A DNA stretch of 11,643 bases from Bacteroides ovatus (lineage in GTDB: Bacteria; Bacteroidota; Bacteroidia; Bacteroidales; Bacteroidaceae). Below, piece by piece: positions 7,060 to 11,643 of the stretch. Position 1 is the first letter of the stretch, and each line of letters begins with the position of its first letter. Made by a program: the position numbers and the translations under genes. The stretch is from contig JAUUNK010000153.1 in the NCBI GenBank assembly GCA_030844565.1, forward strand, positions 1 to 11,643, given 5' to 3'. A model generated the notes under the pieces. That model had not been told where the DNA came from. It ran no database searches and was given only the letters and a program-made list of their open reading frames with translations.

Positions 7060-7066
7060 GGAGGAG
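7060..7066 (+). promoter_or_regulatory. Strong Shine-Dalgarno sequence before the biotin carboxylase gene
   Basis: GGAGGAG lies 9 nt before ATG 7076, inside the 21-bp gap after the carboxyltransferase stop. This fixes the start of the biotin carboxylase. Such a complete site is uncommon for Bacteroides, and the other genes in the window have A-rich leaders instead. Confidence 0.6.
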
Positions 7067-7075
7067 AAACATCGT

Positions 7076-8587
7076 ATGATAAAAAAGATATTAGTTGCCA
7101 ACCGTGGTGAGATTGCCATGCGTATTTTTCGCACCTGTAGAGTGATGAACATTGCCACAGTCGCTATCTATACCCGTGTAGATCGTGGAGCTTTGCATGT
7201 GCGCTATGCTGAAGAGGCATATTGTATTTCGGATTCGCCGGAAGACACTTCCTATTTGAAACCGGAAAAGATTCTGGCGATAGCCAAGAAAACCGGTGCA
7301 GCCATTCATCCCGGCTATGGCTTTTTGTCGGAAAATGCAGACTTTGCCCGTCGGTGCGAAGAAGAAGGAGTGATTTTTATCGGTCCCAGTGCCGACATCA
7401 TTTCCCGGATGGGTATCAAGACCGAAGCACGTAAAATTATGCGTGAAGCCGGACTGCCCATTGTTCCCGGCACAGAGACTCCGGTGCAGGGAGTGGAAGA
7501 AGTGAAACGGGTAGCCGCTGAAGTGGGTTATCCCATCATGCTGAAAGCGCTTGCCGGAGGAGGAGGAAAAGGCATGCGCCTGGTTCGCTCGGAAGAAGAA
7601 GTAGAGACAGCTTTGCGCCTTTCGCAGTCCGAAGCCGGCACTTCTTTCGGAAACGATGCCGTGTATATTGAGAAATATATCGAGAATCCCCATCATATCG
7701 AAGTACAAATATTGGGTGACAAATACGGCAACGTGATTCATCTTTACGAACGTGAATGTTCTATCCAGCGCCGTAACCAGAAAGTAATCGAAGAATCTCC
7801 GTCTCCTTTCGTAAAACCTGACACACGGGCTAAGATGCTGCAAGTGGCAGTGGAGGCTTGCAAGAAAATCCACTACTACAGTGCCGGGACGCTGGAGTTT
7901 ATGATGGACAAAGACCAGAACTTCTATTTCCTTGAGATGAATACGCGTTTGCAAGTGGAGCATCCGGTGACCGAAGAATGCACGGGCGTAGACTTGGTAC
8001 GTGACATGATTCTAGTGGCTGCGGGCAACCGCCTGCCTTATAAACAAGAAGACATCGAATTTCGTGGAGCTGCTATCGAGTGCCGTATTTATGCCGAAGA
8101 CCCGGTAAACAACTTCATGCCTTCTCCGGGCGTTATCACCGTTCGTGAGGCACCCGAAGGTCGTAATGTACGCCTCGACAGTGCAGCATACGCCGGTTTT
8201 GAGGTCTCGTTGCACTACGACCCGATGATTGCCAAATTATGTTGTTGGGGACGTAATCGAAATTCCGCTATATTAAATATGGCACGTGCCCTGCGTGAGT
8301 ATAAGATATTGGGAATTAAAACAACTATTCCTTTCCACCAACGTGTGCTGAAAAACGAGGCCTTCCTGAAAGGAGAGTACGACACGACGTTCATCGATAC
8401 GCGCTTTGACAAAGAAGACCTGAAACGGCGACAGAACACCGACCCCACGGTGGCGGTGATAGCTGCCGCGTTGAAGCATTATGAACAGGAAAAAGATGCT
8501 GCTTCACGTGCCACTACGCTCCCCGTAGTAGGAGATTCGTTATGGAAATATTACGGCAAGTTGCAGATGACTGCCAATAACTATTAA
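7076..8587 (+). CDS. accC: Biotin carboxylase subunit of acyl-CoA carboxylase
   Basis: A 503-residue ATP-grasp enzyme that carboxylates the biotin on the carrier protein using ATP and bicarbonate. The N-terminal domain begins KKILVANRGEIAMRIFR. HPGYGFLSENADFA (about 78-91) and the glycine-rich ATP loop GGGGKGMR (161-168) are present. Residues corresponding by motif to the E. coli AccC active site are all visible: Lys115, Lys157, His207, Lys236 (QKVIEE), Glu274 (GTLEF), Glu287, Asn289 and Arg291 (LEMNTRLQVEHP), Glu295 and Arg337 (RIYAEDP). It is about 50 residues longer than E. coli AccC. The tail (DPTVAVIAAALKHYEQ to the end) resembles the region that in fused PccA proteins leads into the carrier part, suggesting a docking role. 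It is second in the operon, with 14 bp to the carrier gene. It has no biotinyl domain of its own. No pyruvate carboxyltransferase is nearby, so a pyruvate carboxylase role is unlikely. Confidence 0.95.
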   Translation: MIKKILVANRGEIAMRIFRTCRVMNIATVAIYTRVDRGALHVRYAEEAYCISDSPEDTSYLKPEKILAIAKKTGAAIHPGYGFLSENADFARRCEEEGVIFIGPSADIISRMGIKTEARKIMREAGLPIVPGTETPVQGVEEVKRVAAEVGYPIMLKALAGGGGKGMRLVRSEEEVETALRLSQSEAGTSFGNDAVYIEKYIENPHHIEVQILGDKYGNVIHLYERECSIQRRNQKVIEESPSPFVKPDTRAKMLQVAVEACKKIHYYSAGTLEFMMDKDQNFYFLEMNTRLQVEHPVTEECTGVDLVRDMILVAAGNRLPYKQEDIEFRGAAIECRIYAEDPVNNFMPSPGVITVREAPEGRNVRLDSAAYAGFEVSLHYDPMIAKLCCWGRNRNSAILNMARALREYKILGIKTTIPFHQRVLKNEAFLKGEYDTTFIDTRFDKEDLKRRQNTDPTVAVIAAALKHYEQEKDAASRATTLPVVGDSLWKYYGKLQMTANNY

Positions 8588-8601
8588 AATAAGAAATACT
8601 T

Positions 8602-9126
8602 ATGACTTCAGTATTAGCAACATATTATGCCAAGCTACAGGATGTGCCCGATAGCGAATATAAGGTAGAGATTCTGGAAGACGGTCCGGTAAAGAAAGTG
8701 GCTGTAAACGGCAAGGTGTATGAGGTAGATTATAATGTAGGGGGCGATTCCATCTACTCCGTGATTATCGATCATCATTCCCACGGGGTACAGATATCGC
8801 CTACATCCCATTCGTCTTACACAATTATGAATAAAGGAGAGCTCTATCAGATTGAGTTGAAGAGCGAAATGGAGAAGATACACAACACTCGTAGCGACGC
8901 CGATGCAGTGGGACGGCAGGTGATTGTGGCTCCTATGCCTGGGGTTATCCTGAAAACTTATGTAAAGAAGGGCGATGAAGTGAAAAAAGGAGATCCGCTT
9001 TGTGTGTTGGTAGCCATGAAAATGGAAAATGAAATACGCTCTGCTGCCGATGGTGTGGTAAAAGAAATATTCGTAAGTGAGAATACAAAAGTAGGATTGA
9101 ATGAGCGCGTGATGATTGTTGAATAG
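8602..9126 (+). CDS. Biotin carboxyl carrier protein of the acyl-CoA carboxylase
   Basis: A 174-residue protein. Residues about 104-174 are a biotinyl/lipoyl-attachment domain (VIVAPMPGVILKTYVKKGDEVKKG, then VAMKMENEI) with Lys140 of AMKM as the biotinylation site. Residues about 20-90 (VEILEDGPVKKVAVNGKVYEVDY through LYQIELKSE) form a separate beta-rich domain of the kind that holds the carrier to its biotin carboxylase in PccA-type enzymes, inferred from position and pattern. Residues 91-103 are a short linker. The biotinyl group should swing between the two catalytic subunits encoded upstream. It is the third gene, 14 bp after the biotin carboxylase and preceded by an A-rich leader. The only oddity is the split architecture: in many bacteria and in mitochondria carrier and carboxylase are one chain. 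No sodium-pump decarboxylase gene follows it, which favours the carboxylase role. Confidence 0.95.
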   Translation: MTSVLATYYAKLQDVPDSEYKVEILEDGPVKKVAVNGKVYEVDYNVGGDSIYSVIIDHHSHGVQISPTSHSSYTIMNKGELYQIELKSEMEKIHNTRSDADAVGRQVIVAPMPGVILKTYVKKGDEVKKGDPLCVLVAMKMENEIRSAADGVVKEIFVSENTKVGLNERVMIVE

Positions 9127-9476
9127 AAAATTAGACGCCTTGTTTATCAGCATAGTCAGCCTGATTAGTTTCTATTAATAGAAACCAAAGTTTCGCCCTA
9201 TTGGAACTAAAGTTTCCATTAACAGAAAACAACAGTTTCTCCGTATGGAAACCAAAGTTCCAATCAATGGAAACTACGGTTTCTATTAATTGAAACCAAA
9301 TTAGCTGTGCTTAAAGCAAAATGATGTATGTAGAGCTTCTCTCGTAGGGCTTCCTTCGGAAAATAAAAAAAGGAATAAAAGAAGTGAAGTCCGACCGGAA
9401 CGAAGCAGAATTACTAAACTAATCCAATCTCTGCGGTGTTCATTCTGGTAGAAAGTAAACCTAAAAAATAAGAGAT
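9127..9476. other. Non-coding stretch between the carboxylase operon and the small acidic protein
   Basis: 350 bp without a supportable protein gene. Positions 9168-9300 are filled by a 22-bp-period palindromic array, listed separately. Positions 9301-9476 are purine-rich and contain only minor dyads (TTCC/GGAA around 9351-9361). I found no TAnnTTTG element for the gene at 9477 and no standard hairpin-plus-T terminator directly after the carrier protein gene, so either the array ends the operon transcript or transcription reads on. Confidence 0.7.
9168..9300. repeat. Six-unit tandem array of GTTTC-N8-GAAAC-N4 palindromes
   Basis: Units begin at 9168, 9190, 9212, 9235, 9257 and 9279: spacing 22, 22, 23, 22, 22. 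Each is GTTTC (GTTCC in unit 5), an 8-nt AT-rich centre, GAAAC (GGAAC in unit 2, GAAAA in unit 3), and a 4-5 nt linker, usually CAAA or TAAA. The first unit, GTTTCTATTAATAGAAAC, is a perfect 18-bp palindrome. Each arm can pair within its unit (8-nt loop) or with the next unit (4-nt loop), so dyad centres fall about every 11 bp and two folding registers compete. The arms are conserved while the centres vary, as expected if pairing or protein binding, not the centre sequence, is maintained. Confidence 0.88.
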
Positions 9477-9656
9477 ATGGATGCAACAGAACCGCTTCTT
9501 CCCCGAAACAAGGAAGAACAACATACGTTGGAAGAGAATAAAGAAGAATACCTGCCTGTACAGCAAGTATGCCCGGATGCGGAAGTTACTAAGAAAGAGG
9601 TAAGACAAGCGGTACGGGAGCTAAATCCCGACGTTAACACATTGGACAGGGGGTAG
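9477..9656 (+). CDS. Small acidic hydrophilic protein, 59 residues, function unknown
   Basis: ATG 9477 to TAG 9654-9656 encodes MDATEPLLPRNKEEQHTLEE through ...ELNPDVNTLDRG. An in-frame TAA at 9462-9464 bounds the start, and an A-rich sequence typical of Bacteroides leaders precedes it. It has 14 acidic residues, one cysteine (position 32), no signal peptide and no membrane segment, so it should be a soluble cytoplasmic protein. The C-terminal part (DAEVTKKEVRQAVRELNPDV) could form one amphipathic helix. The composition looks protein-like, the tail resembles small conserved Bacteroides proteins as I remember them, and a terminator overlaps the stop; together these favour a real gene. I do not know a function. 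It stands alone, between the carboxylase operon and the sensor kinase. Confidence 0.62.
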   Translation: MDATEPLLPRNKEEQHTLEENKEEYLPVQQVCPDAEVTKKEVRQAVRELNPDVNTLDRG

Positions 9657-9676
9657 CCACCCCCTGGCTTCTTTCT
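9647..9676 (+). terminator. Hairpin terminator overlapping the small-protein stop codon
   Basis: CAGGGGGT (9647-9654) and ACCCCCTG (9659-9666) form a perfect 8-bp GC-rich stem with a 4-nt loop, followed by a T-rich but C-interrupted tract (9669-9679). The stop codon TAG (9654-9656) lies at the top of the stem and in the loop, so ribosomes finishing the gene would cover the hairpin. Confidence 0.6.
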
Positions 9677-9736
9677 CTTCATGGGCTTCTTCTAATTTTA
9701 TTTCTCCAAAAAGTGCGCTATCTCCGTATTTATACC

Positions 9737-9744
9737 TATTTTTG
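9737..9744 (+). promoter_or_regulatory. Bacteroides -7 promoter element for the sensor kinase gene
   Basis: TATTTTTG is a full match to TAnnTTTG, 37 bp before the ATG, which predicts a leader of about 25-30 nt. No clear TTTG -33 box is present about 20 bp upstream. The same octamer occurs at 2320-2327. Confidence 0.5.
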
Positions 9745-9781
9745 TTTCCACGATAAAACCGAATCATTCACACTATAATAT

Positions 9782-11643
9782 ATGAAAAATATCCTCCTCC
9801 CGCTCATTATCTCGGGACTGGCTACTCTTTTATCCGCCGCTGTACCGGATAAAGAATTAACAAGATTATATAACCAGGCATCTCAGGAGAAGATTTCCGC
9901 CGCTTACCTGAACGTGTGCGAGTATTACATAGATAATCTTCCGTCTCCATATACTCCCCTAGAAGTTTATTTCGACTCGGCACACCAGGCAGCCGTCAAA
10001 GAGAACTCCGCAGCCAATCTGGCACGATATTACTCCACTTATGGCACTTATCACTATTATCAGGATTCGTTGCGCCTGTTCCGGGATTATAAACTGAAAG
10101 CATTGAAGATTTATCAACAAATACATGCTGATGCCGACATCGCGTCCTGTTATAGTGACCTGGGACTTTATTACAACTGTAGGGGAGATACAAAAGCCGA
10201 ACGCGGATATTTGCGCAAAGGACTCAGCATTCTGCAAGGAAAGAAAATAGAGAATAGCGACCTCATCGTGCTGCTGTCTAACATGGGCATCTCTTATCTG
10301 TATGACGGCATGTATCCCCAGGCACTGCAATATGCACAAGAAGCTTATGAACATGCTGTCTTGCAAAAGGATACGGTGATGATGATTGAAGCACTGAATA
10401 CGCAGGGCGTCACCTACCGCAGGCAGGCGCAGGTGGACGATTGCGTGAAAAAGTATGAAGAAGCGCTGAAACTTTGCGAAGCAACCGGGAAGCTTCGCCG
10501 ACTTGCGGTACTTTATCTCAATATAAGCGTGGCATACACGGAATGCAAGCGATACAAAGAAGCTATTTTCTTTGCCGACAAGGCACGGGTTGCCTCTTTG
10601 AGGGTAAACGACAATAGAACCCTCAACAAGGTGTATGGCATTTATGATTCTGCTCTTACCCACGAATGCAAATACGAAGCGGCAGTGGACTCCAACCGGG
10701 TGCGCCTTTCCTATGCCCTGCTCGTCGGCGACCCTAACGATTGCCTGAATACTTATTTGTCGTTGGGTATACTTTTCAGCCAGTTAAACGTGCCGGACTC
10801 TATCAACTTTTACGTGAACAAGGCGGATAGCCTGGTAAGCAAACACGGAGAAAAGATTGGACTGGAGGATTACTATCAATATAAAGGAATCATTTATACG
10901 AGGACTAAACGCTTTAAGGAGGCGATACAATGCTATCAGAAATCGCTGGTATCGCATCGCAAAACGGGTAGACAGTTCAAACTAAATAATATATATATCG
11001 GCCTCAGTAACTGCTATGCCCACTTGAACGACTACAAAAAGGCATATATCTACCTCGATTCTTCTTACAACGCACACAAGAAAGTGTATAACGAGGACAT
11101 GGAAGAGAGGCTGGCAGACCTTTCTGTAAAATATAAGACGCAGGAGAAGGAACTCAAAATTCGCCAACTGACACAAGCTAAACTGGAACAGGAGGCGCAA
11201 AACGTTCAACGGAGGAATCAATTTCTCATCTTGCTGGTGGTCTTGGTGATAGCGCTTGCTCTGCTGGTTTATTATCTGCAGGCGATGAAGCTGAAGAATA
11301 TCCGCCTGGCTAACGAGGCTAAAGAAGAGGAACGGCGTTTCCAGTTGCTCCGGAAGGATACGGAAGTGAAGCTGACACGAAAATACATTGATGGATTGGA
11401 AGGAGAGAGGGAACGGCTCGCCAAGGAGTTACACGACGGTGTGTGCACTGACCTCCTGGGATTGCAAATGTTATTTTCTTCTGCTGCCGCACTCACTCCG
11501 GAATTCAAAAACCGCTTTTTAGAGCTGTTGCGGGAGACGGGCAGAAACGTAAGGGACATCTCGCACGAACTGATGCCGCCGGCTTTCCAATATGCCACTA
11601 TCGACGAGATATTGTCCTCCTATATCGCTAACTTGAACGAAGC
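9782..11643 (+). CDS. TPR-repeat membrane sensor histidine kinase (HisKA_3 type), C-terminus cut by the window edge
   Basis: The frame runs from ATG 9782 to the right edge (620 complete codons). It starts with an export signal (MKNILLPLIISGLATLLSAA). Residues about 60-460 are helical tetratricopeptide-like repeats, for example KYEEALKLCEATG, RYKEAIFFADKA and RFKEAIQCYQKSL, predicted to be periplasmic. A coiled coil (KTQEKELKIRQLTQAKLEQE) leads into one membrane segment at about 481-500 (FLILLVVLVIALALLVYYLQ). The cytoplasmic part has another coiled coil and the HisKA_3 dimerisation segment GERERLAKELHDGV, with phosphoacceptor His551, and then ISHELMPPAF. The HATPase_c domain should follow beyond the window. 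Kinases of this class usually pair with NarL/LuxR-type response regulators; the partner is not visible here. It has its own promoter element and lies after a terminator, so it probably starts a new transcription unit. The stimulus is unknown. Confidence 0.92.
   Translation, partial: MKNILLPLIISGLATLLSAAVPDKELTRLYNQASQEKISAAYLNVCEYYIDNLPSPYTPLEVYFDSAHQAAVKENSAANLARYYSTYGTYHYYQDSLRLFRDYKLKALKIYQQIHADADIASCYSDLGLYYNCRGDTKAERGYLRKGLSILQGKKIENSDLIVLLSNMGISYLYDGMYPQALQYAQEAYEHAVLQKDTVMMIEALNTQGVTYRRQAQVDDCVKKYEEALKLCEATGKLRRLAVLYLNISVAYTECKRYKEAIFFADKARVASLRVNDNRTLNKVYGIYDSALTHECKYEAAVDSNRVRLSYALLVGDPNDCLNTYLSLGILFSQLNVPDSINFYVNKADSLVSKHGEKIGLEDYYQYKGIIYTRTKRFKEAIQCYQKSLVSHRKTGRQFKLNNIYIGLSNCYAHLNDYKKAYIYLDSSYNAHKKVYNEDMEERLADLSVKYKTQEKELKIRQLTQAKLEQEAQNVQRRNQFLILLVVLVIALALLVYYLQAMKLKNIRLANEAKEEERRFQLLRKDTEVKLTRKYIDGLEGERERLAKELHDGVCTDLLGLQMLFSSAAALTPEFKNRFLELLRETGRNVRDISHELMPPAFQYATIDEILSSYIANLNE

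Noticed and set aside
9168..9300. CRISPR array
   Set aside because: The period is only 22 bp, there are no long unique spacers, each unit is itself palindromic, and no cas gene is near.
9301..9486. 61-codon minus-strand frame
   Set aside because: It overlaps the start of the better-supported 59-residue gene on the other strand, has a low-complexity hydrophobic sequence, and has no promoter or ribosome site.

Overview
The window looks like chromosomal DNA of a Bacteroides species. The evidence is moderate GC content, promoter elements matching the Bacteroides -7 consensus TAnnTTTG, mostly A-rich leaders without Shine-Dalgarno sequences, a TPR-domain two-component sensor kinase of the Bacteroidetes type, and a GH76 alpha-mannanase-type secreted glycosidase. 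No rRNA, tRNA, complete insertion sequence or CRISPR array is visible.

Layout. (1) 1-1520, minus strand: the N-terminal two thirds of a tyrosine recombinase, cut by the left edge, preceded by a TetR-type regulator reading in the same direction. (2) 1521-2668: a gene-poor, AT-rich stretch of about 1.15 kb. It holds a 22-bp-period palindromic repeat, a terminator-like hairpin with no gene in front of it, two plausible promoters and a long leader. (3) 2669-5317, plus strand: a secreted two-domain glycosidase (GH76 fused to an alpha-galactosidase-like barrel), closed by a strong terminator. (4) 5504-9126, plus strand: a compact three-gene operon encoding a split biotin-dependent acyl-CoA carboxylase, in the order carboxyltransferase, biotin carboxylase, biotin carrier protein. 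(5) 9127-9476: a non-coding stretch with a regular six-unit array of palindromic 22-bp repeats. (6) 9477-9656: a 59-residue acidic protein whose stop codon lies inside a hairpin terminator. (7) 9782 to the right edge: a TPR sensor histidine kinase, cut before its ATPase domain.

Functional reading. The three carboxylase genes together supply the full reaction cycle: biotin carboxylation, carriage of carboxybiotin, and carboxyl transfer to an acyl-CoA, most likely propionyl-CoA. The glycosidase probably acts outside the cytoplasm on an alpha-mannose and/or alpha-galactose containing glycan; it is not next to SusC/SusD genes in this window. The TetR regulator and recombinase appear unrelated to the metabolic genes.

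The most unusual signals are two non-coding arrays (1807-1894 and 9168-9300). Their sequences differ, but they share a 22-bp period with dyad centres spaced in multiples of 11 bp, so they may belong to one class of structured intergenic element.
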